From the NCBI RefSeq assembly GCF_028308085.1, contig NZ_JAQMFS010000094.1:32006-96005 (forward strand): a stretch of 64,000 nt of DNA, given 5' to 3'. The translations under genes and the position numbers were made by a program. Of this stretch, positions 38,140 to 48,215 are shown piece after piece. How positions within the stretch are numbered: position 1 is the stretch's first letter; every line of letters begins with the position of its first letter. Origin of the DNA: Gemella haemolysans (GTDB lineage Bacteria; Bacillota; Bacilli; Staphylococcales; Gemellaceae). The notes below the pieces were generated by a model that was not told where the DNA came from, searched no databases, and saw only the letters and a list, made by a program, of their open reading frames with translations.

Positions 38140-38168
38140 TTGACAGTATAACTCATTAGTTGTATAAT
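38140..38168 (+). promoter_or_regulatory. Consensus promoter with internal inverted repeat
   Basis: Perfect -35 TTGACA (38140-38145), 17-base spacer, perfect -10 TATAAT (38163-38168). The spacer holds an inverted repeat ATAACT-CATT-AGTTGT, a likely operator for the regulator encoded just downstream. Confidence 0.85.
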
Positions 38169-38183
38169 ATTGGTAAGAAAGGG

Positions 38184-38619
38184 ATGATTATTATCAAAAA
38201 TATACAATATATTACAGATATCGAGAAACTAAAGATTATTTCTGATCCTTTAAGAATCAGTATTCTTACAACACTCGGTACGGAAAAAAAAAAACTCAAG
38301 ACAACTTGCAAAACTTTTAAAAATTAATAGAACTAAAATACACTATCATCTTAATATTCTAGAGGAAAATAATTTTATCGAAGTAGTAGATACAGATTCA
38401 ATAAATGGAATAGTCCAAAAATATTATCTACCAACAGCACAAGCATTCGTACCTTCACCTAGTATCTTTAACGACTTATTTAACAATACTTCAGTTAATT
38501 TTAATGTAAATAAAGAAGATGTGAAAGATTTCTGGAATGAAATTAAAATACTAGAAAAAAAATTCTCCTCAAAAAATAAAAATAGTGTTAGTATTAGTAT
38601 TATTTCTACAGCTCGCTAA
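38184..38619 (+). pseudogene. ArsR-type winged-helix regulator, frameshifted at a run of eleven A
   Basis: From ATG 38184 the frame reads ISDPLRISILTTLGTEKK. It then meets a run of eleven A (38284-38294) and stops soon after. With one A fewer, the frame continues as SRQLAKLLKINRTKIHYHLN, LEENNFIEVV and on to the TAA at 38617-38619, giving about 145 residues. This is a complete ArsR-like winged-helix domain plus a C-terminal part. So the gene is either broken, phase-variable by slippage in the A-run, or read by transcriptional/ribosomal slippage; a sequencing error is also possible. It sits behind a consensus promoter and before an MFS gene on the same strand, which it likely regulates. Confidence 0.75.
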
Positions 38620-38690
38620 GAGCTGTAAAAAAATGTATTAACGGTCAAATATTTTTTATCGTTAAAATTTTCACAAAGGATGTGTACTCA

Positions 38691-39923
38691 ATGTTTAAAA
38701 ATAAAAACTTTTCAATTTTACTATTCGGTAGATTAATCACTAACTTTGGCGATAGCATATATTCAATAGCTGCTTTAACTTTAATCTACTCTTTAACTAA
38801 ATCTACTTTTTATAGTGGTATTACCTTGTTTTTAATCTCATTTACCGCTATATTACAAATATTTATTTCGCCAATAATTAGCAAATTTAATGTGAAGTAT
38901 TTTCTAATTATTTCACAGTTACTTCAAGCGATAATATTACTAGTTATTACCTATCTAATCTTCATTGATAAACTACATATTACTATACTAATAATTTTTA
39001 TCGTTTGTATTAGTTTCATTAATCAAATAGTTTATCCTATTCAACTTAGTTTACTTCCAAAAATAGTTAAACAACAAGAGTTAGTTAAAGCAAATTCATT
39101 ATTTTCCATAGCTTATCAAGGGAGTGACGCTCTCTTTAATTCAATAGGTGGATTTATTATTACAGTTTTTGGAACAATATTTGCTTTCATCATAAATAGT
39201 TTTACTTTTTTTGTTAATAGTATATTATTTATTTTTCTATCAGACGACTTATCTAAAAATGAAAAAACTACTAATTCCACACAAGAAAACTATCTTTCAA
39301 AATTAAGTAATGGTATAAAAATCTGGAATGCCCCTCTATTAAAACCATTGTTAATTGGAATAATAATAATTAATTTTTCTACCAGCTCTTTACTAACGGT
39401 ACTTCCTGAGTATTCAGAAACTAGCTATTTTTATGGAATTTTACTTAGTGCCTCTGGACTTGGTATCTTAATAGGAGCCTTTCTTTCTAACAAGAAAATA
39501 TTACAAAACATAAAGTTAGGTACATTATATATTACATTTGCATTTGGTGTCGCTGTTTCTTGGGGAGCACTTAGCATTCTTAACAATAATTCCATTACAA
39601 ACAAAATAATCAATTTTTTACTATTTCTAATTGGTTGGATTCTTATAGGGATTTTGAATACATATTCTCAAACAATGATTCAATGCATTGTAAATAAAGA
39701 TAAATTAGATGTTGCTATGTCTACCATGATTGGCTTATCAATAGCTTTTAGTCCTCTAGGCGCTCTAGTAGCTGGAATATTAAGTATAAAATTCAATACT
39801 AAGATTATTATAGTTTTTACTTCGTTGTTAATTTTAAGTATATTTCTATTTTGGTTATTCAATAATAATATTAGGAAATTACCTAGTTTTTCTAATTTAA
39901 CAGAGAAAGATAATATTCTATAA
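38691..39923 (+). CDS. MFS transporter (drug/macrolide efflux-like)
   Basis: About 410 residues and twelve membrane spans. The start is set at ATG 38691 because AGGA (38676-38679) is placed right for it; a GTG at 38682 is too close. The N-terminus NFSILLFGRLITNFGDSIYSIA and the SLLPKIVKQQELVKANSL block match the MFS group of macrolide/other efflux pumps. It is downstream of the frameshifted ArsR-like regulator by 71 bases. The substrate is unknown. Confidence 0.82.
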   Translation: MFKNKNFSILLFGRLITNFGDSIYSIAALTLIYSLTKSTFYSGITLFLISFTAILQIFISPIISKFNVKYFLIISQLLQAIILLVITYLIFIDKLHITILIIFIVCISFINQIVYPIQLSLLPKIVKQQELVKANSLFSIAYQGSDALFNSIGGFIITVFGTIFAFIINSFTFFVNSILFIFLSDDLSKNEKTTNSTQENYLSKLSNGIKIWNAPLLKPLLIGIIIINFSTSSLLTVLPEYSETSYFYGILLSASGLGILIGAFLSNKKILQNIKLGTLYITFAFGVAVSWGALSILNNNSITNKIINFLLFLIGWILIGILNTYSQTMIQCIVNKDKLDVAMSTMIGLSIAFSPLGALVAGILSIKFNTKIIIVFTSLLILSIFLFWLFNNNIRKLPSFSNLTEKDNIL

Positions 39924-39975
39924 TCCCATCTATAACGAAGTCCTATTATTTATTAGACTATGTTTCAAAACAAAA

Positions 39976-40012
39976 AATAGCTAGTAACTTGTTTTAAAAG
40001 TTACTAGCTATT
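39976..40012. terminator. Bidirectional terminator
   Basis: Perfect 15-bp stem AATAGCTAGTAACTT / AAGTTACTAGCTATT between converging MFS and uracil permease genes. Confidence 0.92.
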
Positions 40013-40022
40013 TTGTTAAATA

Positions 40023-41303
40023 CTATTTTTTATCTTCTTTTGGTAAAAATGCATTTAATAGCACACCGCTGATAGCCGCAAGTGCCATTGCTGGAAGTTC
40101 GAAGTTAATGCTTTCGAATTTAAGCATTGCTCCTCCTACTCCTAAAACGATGATTACTGATGAAATTACTAAGTTTCTGTTAATACTTAAGTCTACTTTT
40201 TCATCTACTAACATTCTAAGTCCACTTGAAGCGATAATACCGAATAGTAAAATCGATACACCACCCATAACTGGTGATGGAATCGTAGAAATTAGAGCTG
40301 AGAACTTACCTACAAAACTTAAGATAAGTGCGAATACCGCTGCTCCTCCTAACACGAATACAGAGAAGATACGTGTAATAGCAAGAACCCCAATGTTTTC
40401 ACCGTATGTTGTACTTGGCGGCCCACCTAAAAGTGATGCAAACATCATCGCTGTTCCATCTGCTAAAATTGAACGGTGTAATCCTGGATCTTTTAGGAAG
40501 TTTCTTCCTACTACTTCAGATAATACCATTTGGTGACCGATGTGTTCGTTAATAGTTACTATCGCGATAGGTACCATTGCTAATGCTGCTACATTCCAAT
40601 GTGGTGTATATGTCACAAAAGGAATTGTGAACTTCGGTAAACTAAACCAAGGGGCATCGATAACTGGTTGGAAATCTACTAATCCTGCGAATACTGCTAC
40701 GATGTAACCAAAAACAATTCCTAATAATACAGGAATTTGTTTAGCAAATCCTCTTAAAGCTACGCAACAGAAAATAGTTGCTGCTAATGTGATAAGAGCT
40801 ACTAAGAAGTATTTCAAATCATAAACTTTAGCTCCATCTACTGTTTTATACATCGCCATGTTAATTGCTGTAGGAGCAATTCCAAGTCCAATAACAATGA
40901 TAATAGGTCCAACTACTACCGGTGGTAAAAGTTTAAGCAACCAATTTACACCAAATTTGTAAATTAACATTGCTACAACTCCATAAACTAAGCTGGCTAA
41001 AAATGCACCAAGCATTGCTGTTTCAACATTGTGTGTTGTTGATAATACAATAATAGGATTAATAAAGGCAAATGAAGATCCTAAGTATGCAGGAATTTTA
41101 CCTCTAGTTATTAATAAATACGTAAGTGTTCCAATACCTGATGTTGTTAAAGCTGTACTTGCTGGTAATCCTGTTAAAATTGGTACTAACACAGTCGCTC
41201 CAAACATTGCGAATAAGTGTTGTAAGCTTAACGTTACCCATAGAGCTAAGTTAGGCTTTTCATGAACATCAAGAATTGGTTTTACTCTTGTTTTTTCTGC
41301 CAT
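40023..41303 (-). CDS. uraA: Uracil permease (NCS2 family)
   Basis: 426 residues, twelve to fourteen spans. Marks: FGATVLVPILTGLP near 34, the substrate-site IVTINEHIGHQMVLSEVVG with its Glu (near 247-265), GGPPSTTYGENIGV (near 293) and a late FGIIASSGLRML. It brings uracil in by proton symport. A single gene without pyr genes beside it, and no PyrR attenuator was seen upstream. Confidence 0.9.
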   Translation of the reverse strand: MAEKTRVKPILDVHEKPNLALWVTLSLQHLFAMFGATVLVPILTGLPASTALTTSGIGTLTYLLITRGKIPAYLGSSFAFINPIIVLSTTHNVETAMLGAFLASLVYGVVAMLIYKFGVNWLLKLLPPVVVGPIIIVIGLGIAPTAINMAMYKTVDGAKVYDLKYFLVALITLAATIFCCVALRGFAKQIPVLLGIVFGYIVAVFAGLVDFQPVIDAPWFSLPKFTIPFVTYTPHWNVAALAMVPIAIVTINEHIGHQMVLSEVVGRNFLKDPGLHRSILADGTAMMFASLLGGPPSTTYGENIGVLAITRIFSVFVLGGAAVFALILSFVGKFSALISTIPSPVMGGVSILLFGIIASSGLRMLVDEKVDLSINRNLVISSVIIVLGVGGAMLKFESINFELPAMALAAISGVLLNAFLPKEDKK

Positions 41304-41518
41304 TCTTTTTCTCCTTTTTTTATATTCAAACTTTCATAATTATATCACATGAATAGTCAATTTGAAAGTGTTTTTTTTTATTTTTTTCGAGAAGAAATTT
41401 AAAATAATTAATAATATTTTATTATTGGAAAAAAGTTTCCTCTGTTCTTTAGTTTATATTAATTTTTATTATCTAAATTCTAAAATTATATAATGATTTT
41501 TTTCTACTACAATATATA

Positions 41519-41552
41519 AAAACGCAAGATTAAATCTATTAACCTTGCGTTT
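41519..41552 (-). terminator. Terminator of the cyclophilin gene
   Basis: Stem AAAACGCAAG / CTTGCGTTTT (10 bp) with a T-run on both sides, just after the cyclophilin stop. Confidence 0.88.
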
Positions 41553-41557
41553 TATAA

Positions 41558-42142
41558 TTATTTAACTTCTACATCAAGTATTACAACTTCTTCAACTGGT
41601 TTATCTTGTGCTCCAGTTTTTACGGCTGCAATTTTTTCTAAAGTTCTCGCACCTGCAATAAGTTGTCCAAACACTGTGTGACGGTGATCTAAGTGAGGAG
41701 TTCCTCCTAGTTTAGCATAACCTTCAACAGCCTCTTTTGGCCATCCACCTTGTTCAAGCGCTTGTAAAGTTCTAGCATCTACATGAGAATTTTGAACTAT
41801 AAAGAATTGACTTCCATTTGTGTTTGGTCCAGCATTCGCCATACTTAACGCACCATAGAAGTGGAAATAATCCATTGAGAATTCATCTTCGAAACTACGT
41901 CCCCAAATTGATTCTCCTCCCATACCTGTTCCAGTTGGATCTCCACCTTGAATCATAAAGTCTTTAATTACACGGTGGAAAATAATACCTTTATAGTATC
42001 CATTTTTAGCATGAGTTAAAAAGTTCTCTACTGCTTTTGGAATATCTTTTTCAAATAATTTGAAAGTCATATCTCCATGAGTAGTTTTAATTTTCACTCT
42101 AACTTGACCTTTTTTTACATTTTTTGTTAATTGAGTTAACAT
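41558..42142 (-). CDS. ppiB: Peptidyl-prolyl cis-trans isomerase, cyclophilin type
   Basis: 194 residues. The cyclophilin core is clear: [41 protein letters not shown] (in parts [14 protein letters not shown]), then [16 protein letters not shown] and [10 protein letters not shown]. It speeds proline isomerisation during protein folding and is cytoplasmic. It follows thrS with a weak terminator between. A short basic N-terminus ([12 protein letters not shown]) precedes the core. Confidence 0.93.
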   Translation of the reverse strand: MLTQLTKNVKKGQVRVKIKTTHGDMTFKLFEKDIPKAVENFLTHAKNGYYKGIIFHRVIKDFMIQGGDPTGTGMGGESIWGRSFEDEFSMDYFHFYGALSMANAGPNTNGSQFFIVQNSHVDARTLQALEQGGWPKEAVEGYAKLGGTPHLDHRHTVFGQLIAGARTLEKIAAVKTGAQDKPVEEVVILDVEVK

Positions 42143-42161
42143 TATATCTCTCCTTATTATA

Positions 42162-42187
42162 AGAAGGGATGAACTTCCACCCCTTCT
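42162..42187 (-). terminator. Weak hairpin between thrS and the cyclophilin gene
   Basis: Arms AGAAGGG / CCCTTCT (7 bp, extended by mismatched pairs) with a poor U-run, so only a partial stop is likely. Confidence 0.5.
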
Positions 42188-42199
42188 CTTTTTATTTTA

Positions 42200-44143
42200 C
42201 TATGCGTTTTTCTCGATTAATCTTTCGTTAATTTCTCTTAAGATATTTTCTTTAAATTCAGCAAAGCTTTCTTCTTTTTGATCGTGTGAACCAAATGTTC
42301 TTACGTTAACATTTCTGTTTTCAACTTCTTTATCTCCAATTACTAAAGTATATGGAATTTTTTTGCTTGCTGCTTCACGGATTTTATATCCTAATTTTTC
42401 GTCTCTATCATCGATAGCTACTTTAACACCAGCTTTTTTAAGTTCTTGCATGATTTCTTTAGAATAGTCATAGTGGTAATCGTTGTTTACTGGAATAATA
42501 CGTACTTGGTTTGGTGATAACCATGTTGGTAAGTCCCCTTTGTACTCTTCTAATAAGAAGGCAACCATTCTTTCCATTGTTGATACAATACCACGGTGGA
42601 TAACTACTGGACGGTGAGCTTTTCCATCTTCACCAATGTATTCTAGTTCGAATCTTTCTGGTAATAAGAAGTCTAATTGAATTGTAGATAATGTTTCTTG
42701 TTTTCCGATTGCTGTTTCTACTTGAACGTCAAGTTTTGGTCCGTAGAATGCTGCTTCTCCTTCAGCTTCAACATAGTCTAAACCTAATTCATCGGCAGTT
42801 TCTTTTAACATTTGTTGAGCATTGTTCCACATTGCATCATCGTCGAAATATTTTTCAGTGTTTTCTGGATCTCTGTAAGATAGACGGTAACTGAAGTTTT
42901 TAATACCTAAATCTTTGTATGCTTCTTCGATAAGTCCTACTGTAAGTTTGAATTCATCTTTAAGTTGGTCTGGGCGTACGAAGATATGAGCATCATTTAG
43001 AGTCATACCACGAACACGTTGTAATCCGCTTACTGCTCCACTTGCTTCATAACGGTGCATCATTCCAAGTTCGGCGATACGAATTGGAAGTTCACGGTAT
43101 GAGTGACGTTCATTTTTATAAACCATCATGTGGTGAGGACAGTTCATTGGACGAAGTACCATTGTTTCGTGGTCCATCTCCATTGGTGGGAACATATCTT
43201 CTTGATAGTGGTCCCAGTGTCCACTTGTAATATATAAATCTTTAGATCCCATAATCGGAGTATAAACGTGGTCATATCCTAATTCAACTTCTTTGTCAAC
43301 GATATATCTTTCGATTGTACGACGGATAGTAGCACCATTTGGTAACCATAATGGTAATCCAGCACCAACTTTTTGACTTGTTGTGAAGATTCCTAGTTCT
43401 TTACCTAGTTTTCTGTGATCACGTTCACGTGCTTCTTGTAATCTCACTAAGTGTTGCTCCATATGATCTTTAGTGAAGTAAGCTGTTCCGTAAATACGTT
43501 GTAACATTTTATTATCACTATTACCTCTCCAGTATGCACCAGCTATAGATAATAATTTAAATTCTTTAATTTTTGAAGTTGCACTTACATGTCCTCCACG
43601 ACAAAGGTCAGTAAATTCACCTTGTGTGTAAACTGTAATTACTTCATCAGCTGGAAGATCATTAATTAATTCTACTTTATATGGATCTTCTTTGAAAATT
43701 TCTAAAGCTTCTTCTTTACTTACTTCACGACCTTCAATTGCGTAATTTTCGCTAATAATTTTCTTAACTTCTTTTTCGATTGCTTTGAAGTCTTCTTCTG
43801 AAACTTTGTATTCAGCATCAAAGTCATAGTAGAATCCACCATCGATAGCTGGACCAACTCCGAAGTGCACATCTTTACCGTATAATCTTCTTAAAGCTTG
43901 CGCTAATACGTGAGCTGATGAGTGACGTAGTACGTATAAACTATCTTTATCTTCATCATCTGCTACGATAAGTTTTAAATGACCATCTTTTGTTATTGGT
44001 TTGTTAACTTCGATGTAATCCTCATCTAATTTTGCAGAAATAACTTTTTTCTTAAGACTAACACTGATGCTTTCCGCAATTTCTAAAGGTGTTTTATTAT
44101 CATATTCTCTTACATTTCCATCTGGAAAAACTAATTTAGCCAT
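42200..44143 (-). CDS. thrS: Threonine--tRNA ligase
   Basis: 647 residues. TGS domain (1-62), editing domain with [16 protein letters not shown] (near 73) and LCRGGHV (near 180), class II core with [13 protein letters not shown] (near 330), motif 2 and [13 protein letters not shown], and a C-terminal anticodon domain (about 540-640, [14 protein letters not shown]). It charges tRNA-Thr. It is regulated by the T-box leader at 44190-44425. Confidence 0.97.
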   Translation of the reverse strand: MAKLVFPDGNVREYDNKTPLEIAESISVSLKKKVISAKLDEDYIEVNKPITKDGHLKLIVADDEDKDSLYVLRHSSAHVLAQALRRLYGKDVHFGVGPAIDGGFYYDFDAEYKVSEEDFKAIEKEVKKIISENYAIEGREVSKEEALEIFKEDPYKVELINDLPADEVITVYTQGEFTDLCRGGHVSATSKIKEFKLLSIAGAYWRGNSDNKMLQRIYGTAYFTKDHMEQHLVRLQEARERDHRKLGKELGIFTTSQKVGAGLPLWLPNGATIRRTIERYIVDKEVELGYDHVYTPIMGSKDLYITSGHWDHYQEDMFPPMEMDHETMVLRPMNCPHHMMVYKNERHSYRELPIRIAELGMMHRYEASGAVSGLQRVRGMTLNDAHIFVRPDQLKDEFKLTVGLIEEAYKDLGIKNFSYRLSYRDPENTEKYFDDDAMWNNAQQMLKETADELGLDYVEAEGEAAFYGPKLDVQVETAIGKQETLSTIQLDFLLPERFELEYIGEDGKAHRPVVIHRGIVSTMERMVAFLLEEYKGDLPTWLSPNQVRIIPVNNDYHYDYSKEIMQELKKAGVKVAIDDRDEKLGYKIREAASKKIPYTLVIGDKEVENRNVNVRTFGSHDQKEESFAEFKENILREINERLIEKNA

Positions 44144-44189
44144 ATTAAGGTCTCCTTCTTTTTTATATACTTAGTCTAACTTACTTAGA

Positions 44190-44425
44190 AATTAAAAAAG
44201 CCCCTTCTCTAGCCGAAACTAAAGAAGGGACGAATCTTTTCGTGGTACCACCCAAATTCGAAGTAATTTTACTTCCTCTTTGTGAATATAGCTCACTAAC
44301 TATGTTAATACTATTAGTTAGGTAGTAACATATATTGCTTATAGGTATTTTCAGCACCATACCCTCTCTTAAATAAGTTAAATATATATCTTGTCCTAAG
44401 TATACGTTGATTTATTTCATTAATG
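44190..44425 (-). ncRNA. T-box riboswitch, tRNA-Thr
   Basis: On the minus strand: a candidate ACC specifier (44346-44344) in AAAATACCTATAAG, the T-box core GGGTGGTACCACG (44253-44241), and a terminator stem CCCTTCT / AGAAGGG (44230-44203) followed by GCTTTTTT. The gene controlled is thrS and the specifier is a threonine codon, which agree. Confidence 0.92.
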
Positions 44426-44427
44426 TA

Positions 44428-44456
44428 ATTCTAGCACAAAGATATATGAATTTCAA
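44428..44456 (-). promoter_or_regulatory. Promoter of thrS
   Basis: Minus strand: -35 TTGAAA (44456-44451), 17-base spacer ending TGC, -10 TAGAAT (44433-44428). The -35 lies inside the hairpin loop described at 44438-44476. Confidence 0.8.
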
Positions 44457-44476
44457 GGGGAAACTCATATATCTTT
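44438..44476 (-). terminator. Hairpin at the end of the LRR operon, overlapping the thrS promoter
   Basis: Perfect 12-bp arms AAAGATATATGA / TCATATATCTTT, loop 15, right after the LRR gene stop. The U-run after it is poor (TTTGTGC). It may stop the upstream transcript while the thrS promoter starts within it. Confidence 0.6.
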
Positions 44477-44482
44477 TTCATT

Positions 44483-45682
44483 TTATTTATTTTTTTTCCA
44501 ATAACTTCTTATACCACTAAAAGTAAAAATTAATATTAGCAACATAAAAATATAATTTTTTACACTGAAATATTTCGCAGCTTCTGTTTTTACTACCTCT
44601 AGTTTCTTATCTATGTTATTAGATTTTTTAACTTCTAAGTTATTTTTTTCGAATGTAGTTATATCAGTTTCACTAACTTTAGTATTTTTTAAAGCTATAT
44701 AATAAAGATATTTTGCATCCTTTAATGCTGAAATATCAGTCACCGCTGTATCAGATATATCTACACTAGAAATATTTGGTACATCTTTTAACGCATCTAT
44801 ATTTCTCAGACCTATATTTTCGTTCAGCATCAATCGATATAAATACTTTTTATCTTTCAACGCATCTATATTTTCAATATTGTTTTTATACAATAGTAAT
44901 TCTTCTAAGCTTGATAAATCTTTAAGTGCTGTAATATCACTAATACTATTTCTATCTAAATACAATACTCTTAATGATTTTAATTCAGTTAATGGCGTTA
45001 TATCCTTAATAGCATTTTCTTCAGCAACTAAGCTCTCAAGTTTTGTAGCATTTTTTATAAATGAAATATTGTCTAAACCTATACCAGAAATATTTAGACT
45101 CCTTAGATTTTCAAGTTTCAAATTATTTGGAATATAATCTTTTAAAATACTATTCATCGAAATATCTAATGATTCTACTTTTAAATCATTTAGAAAATCT
45201 AAGTTATTCATTAGATTTTTTCTAAGCACTAATTGTCTTAATTTAGTTAATTTCGCTAAACTCTTTGGATCTTTTATTTTATTATTTGTTAGATTTAAAT
45301 CTTCCAATTCTACTAGTTTTTCTAAAGGTGTAATATCTTCAATAAAGTTATTTGATAGATTTAAATTTTTCAAATTAACAGCATATTCTAAACCTTTTAG
45401 AGAAAAAATATTTTTCCAGGGTAATGATAGACTTGTAAATTGTTCCATCATTCCTATCGTTACTTCTTCACCTTTATAGTCTTTATTAATATGAAACTTA
45501 TAATATTCTAGTAACGCTTCTTTAAGATTAAGATCATCGAAATCTATTTTTTGACTATTTTCAATTTCTGTAAATTTCTTTTCTCCAAAGGGTACATAAA
45601 CATCATTAGCTTTTATCGTTGGAGTAGATACAGCTAGTCCCAATAATGTTATGACAAAAGCTTTATATATTACCTTTTTCAT
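44483..45682 (-). CDS. Leucine-rich-repeat protein with signal peptide and C-terminal anchor
   Basis: 399 residues. Signal peptide (1-25, ending IKANDV). About nine internalin-type repeats of about 21-22 residues span roughly 85-330 with the pattern LxxLxxLxLxxNxIxDITPL (for example LKNLNLSNNFIEDITPLEKL). A C-terminal hydrophobic segment (about 373-392) with KK residues after it could anchor it. There is no LPXTG. It is the last gene of a nine-gene run and overlaps the glycosyltransferase gene by 20 bases. It is probably exposed outside the membrane for protein-protein contact; no enzyme domain is seen. Confidence 0.85.
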   Translation of the reverse strand: MKKVIYKAFVITLLGLAVSTPTIKANDVYVPFGEKKFTEIENSQKIDFDDLNLKEALLEYYKFHINKDYKGEEVTIGMMEQFTSLSLPWKNIFSLKGLEYAVNLKNLNLSNNFIEDITPLEKLVELEDLNLTNNKIKDPKSLAKLTKLRQLVLRKNLMNNLDFLNDLKVESLDISMNSILKDYIPNNLKLENLRSLNISGIGLDNISFIKNATKLESLVAEENAIKDITPLTELKSLRVLYLDRNSISDITALKDLSSLEELLLYKNNIENIDALKDKKYLYRLMLNENIGLRNIDALKDVPNISSVDISDTAVTDISALKDAKYLYYIALKNTKVSETDITTFEKNNLEVKKSNNIDKKLEVVKTEAAKYFSVKNYIFMLLILIFTFSGIRSYWKKNK

Positions 45683-47237
45683 CTTTGTCCTCTTTATTTT
45701 TTTTATACTCAGTTATTTTATTTTGCACAATTATTAATCCATATGCAGCAAGTGGAATTAAAAATACGAAATACGGGAATACATATCTGCTTTTCGCTTC
45801 CCAAATCATATGAAATAATGTTCCACCAATAAATGCAACCGGGATTATCGTTAGTATTTCTTTTTTCTTTTTATAGACATTCACTGCAAAAACCACAGAA
45901 AATACATACACAAATACTTGAAATACCTTCATAATAAATGAAATTACATCATGAGTTCCATCAAAGTAAATTTGTTTTATAAAAAAGTCTTTTACTTTCT
46001 CCAACTTAGTTTCATTATCAAAGTTTCTTTGAGGTGCTGTGACCAATAAACTTTGGAATGTTGGTTCTATAAATTGATTTTCATACTTTCTTTGATAAAA
46101 ATCTACAGCATATCTAGGATTTTTCTTAAATACCTCTACTCTTTGTTTTATAGAATCTTTTGAAATATCAGTTATACGTTTTGCATCATAATCTTCTTCT
46201 GGCATTATGTCATAATTGAATCTATTCCACCAACCTGCTTCACGATCTCCTTCTTGCATCCCCATCGCTATCCATGTAATTTTCGGAACACCCTCAGCGA
46301 TTGTCTTTTGACTCTTAACTTCATAATAATTATAAATTAGACTCTTAGAAGCACTCATTAAAAATAGACAGCTAACTATAAAAGCAATAACTTTTTTATC
46401 TCTAACTCTAATAAGATAAATTATGGCTGCTGAGAATATTGCCAGCATATGTATTAAGTTATTACCTATAAATAGAATTGCAATATTAATGCTTAAAGCA
46501 CTTATTACCAACGTATACCATTTTTTACACTTAATATACTTTATAAAATAATAATAAGCGACTAATGTTAAAAACATACCTGGCAGCAATCCGTAGACAA
46601 ATGCAACATAAAATACTAACGGGAAACATAGTCCACTAAGAATTATAACTAAATAGTTTGTATCTTCATCATCAAACATTATATTAGATATTTTATATAA
46701 CATAAAAATTATATAACTTATCGAAAAACTTTGCATTATATATAAAATAAATGTTGCTCTACCAAATAATGACAGTATTATTTGGAAAAGAAATACTGTT
46801 GTAATTTGGTGTGAATATATATATAAATAGTTATTTCCTTTATCAAGACCACTATAGTTCTCTCTTATGAAATTATTAGCTTGATCTATTACATTAAATG
46901 GATCAAATTGCACATAATCACGTCTCAATATCGCAAATAATATACTAATAATAAATGTATAAATCATTACAACTAAAACTAATCTTTGAACACTTATTAT
47001 TTTTTTCAAATATCTTGCTAATATTAAGATAACTATACTAAATATTATAAGAAATATAATATTTAGTATAGCACTATCATTTTCATAATATAAAGTTTCT
47101 TGATAATCTTTCGGAAATATCGCTGTTTTTGTTAACACTAATAGTGAATTCATCCCCATAAGCATCATAAAAATCACAGCTATGACTTTTACTAAAAAGT
47201 TAGAAAATTTATTTAATATTTCCTTATTCATTGCCAA
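45663..47237 (-). CDS. GT-C type membrane glycosyltransferase (GT39-like)
   Basis: 524 residues with about twelve spans. The first outer loop has RRDYVQFDP; a later loop shows GMQEGDREAGWWNRFNYD; the C-terminal WEAKSRYVFPYFVFLIP block is typical of GT39/ArnT-like enzymes. Such enzymes take a sugar from undecaprenyl phosphate on the outer face and add it to an acceptor, such as teichoic acid or wall polysaccharide. The gene before it encodes a GtrB-like enzyme that would make the lipid-linked sugar. The donor sugar and acceptor are not readable. Confidence 0.8.
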   Translation of the reverse strand: MAMNKEILNKFSNFLVKVIAVIFMMLMGMNSLLVLTKTAIFPKDYQETLYYENDSAILNIIFLIIFSIVILILARYLKKIISVQRLVLVVMIYTFIISILFAILRRDYVQFDPFNVIDQANNFIRENYSGLDKGNNYLYIYSHQITTVFLFQIILSLFGRATFILYIMQSFSISYIIFMLYKISNIMFDDEDTNYLVIILSGLCFPLVFYVAFVYGLLPGMFLTLVAYYYFIKYIKCKKWYTLVISALSINIAILFIGNNLIHMLAIFSAAIIYLIRVRDKKVIAFIVSCLFLMSASKSLIYNYYEVKSQKTIAEGVPKITWIAMGMQEGDREAGWWNRFNYDIMPEEDYDAKRITDISKDSIKQRVEVFKKNPRYAVDFYQRKYENQFIEPTFQSLLVTAPQRNFDNETKLEKVKDFFIKQIYFDGTHDVISFIMKVFQVFVYVFSVVFAVNVYKKKKEILTIIPVAFIGGTLFHMIWEAKSRYVFPYFVFLIPLAAYGLIIVQNKITEYKKNKEDKDEKGNI

Positions 47238-48200
47238 TTATTCCTCTTCGTTTTTTTCTTCGTTTAAGAATTGTTCAACAATGAATCTTGGGCGACCTTT
47301 TGTTTCTAAGTAAATTTTACCTACATATTCACCTACAATACCTAATGAAATCATAATCATTCCACCGATGAACCACATCGATATCATTAAGCTTGACCAC
47401 CCCGGTCTTGCAAATCCTGCAAAGTAACTATATAAAGTGTAGAAGAATACTATCGCAGCAATAAATATCATCAATGCTCCACCTATAGTAATAAATCTAA
47501 TTAATTTTACAGATAAAGAAGTAATTCCTTCAAAAGCAAATGCTAACATCTTAGATAATGGATATTTACTTTCTCCAGCAAATCTTTCTGCACGTTCGTA
47601 TGTTACAATATCACTTGGATATCCTATCATAGGAACAATACCACGTAGGAATAAGTTTACTTCTTTAAATTGAGCTAATCCTTCTAATGCACGTTTACTC
47701 ATTAAACGATAGTCTGCATGGTTGAATACTGTATTAGCTCCTAGTTTTTCCATTACTTTATAGAATGCCTCTGCTGTGAAACGTTTAAAGAATGTATCTG
47801 TAGTTCTTGCTGAACGAACACCGTAAACTACATCAGCACCTTCAAGATATTTTTTCATCATTTCATCCATAGCGTTAATATCATCTTGTAAATCAGCATC
47901 CATTGAAATACTTACATCACAGTGATCCTTAACAGTCATAAGTCCTGCTAATAAAGCATTTTGGTGACCTCTATTTCTACTTAAGTTAATACCACTGAAT
48001 AATGGATTTTTTTTATGAAGTTCTTCTATCATCTTCCATGTTTTATCTTTTGAACCATCGTTCACTAAAACAACACGGCTATCTTTTGAAATTAAATCTT
48101 CTTCTATCATAGAATTCATTTTAACTTCTAATCTTTTTGCAGTTTCGTTTAATACCTCTTCTTCATTGTAACAAGGTATAACTACGTATAACTTTTTCAT
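47238..48200 (-). CDS. GtrB-like undecaprenyl-phosphate glycosyltransferase (GT2)
   Basis: 320 residues. The N-terminal GT-A domain has VVIPCYNEEEVL, NLSRNRGHQNALLAGL and SMDADLQDD (near 98-106, metal-binding DxD). A C-terminal pair of membrane spans (about 225-300) ends in VGEYVGKIYLETKGRPRF. The family makes undecaprenyl-phosphate-linked sugars at the inner face. It lies between a Sua5-type gene and the GT-C gene, with a 1-base gap to the latter. No flippase of the GtrA type is seen in this run. Confidence 0.88.
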   Translation of the reverse strand: MKKLYVVIPCYNEEEVLNETAKRLEVKMNSMIEEDLISKDSRVVLVNDGSKDKTWKMIEELHKKNPLFSGINLSRNRGHQNALLAGLMTVKDHCDVSISMDADLQDDINAMDEMMKKYLEGADVVYGVRSARTTDTFFKRFTAEAFYKVMEKLGANTVFNHADYRLMSKRALEGLAQFKEVNLFLRGIVPMIGYPSDIVTYERAERFAGESKYPLSKMLAFAFEGITSLSVKLIRFITIGGALMIFIAAIVFFYTLYSYFAGFARPGWSSLMISMWFIGGMIMISLGIVGEYVGKIYLETKGRPRFIVEQFLNEEKNEEE

Positions 48201-48215
48201 TACAAATCTCCTATT

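Noticed and set aside
38682..38690. GTG start for the MFS gene
   Set aside because: The AGGA site is only 2 bases away from it; ATG at 38691 has proper spacing.
41304..41518. PyrR attenuator or purine/uracil riboswitch before uracil permease
   Set aside because: The stretch is AT-rich with no conserved PyrR-binding hairpin or riboswitch core that I can see.
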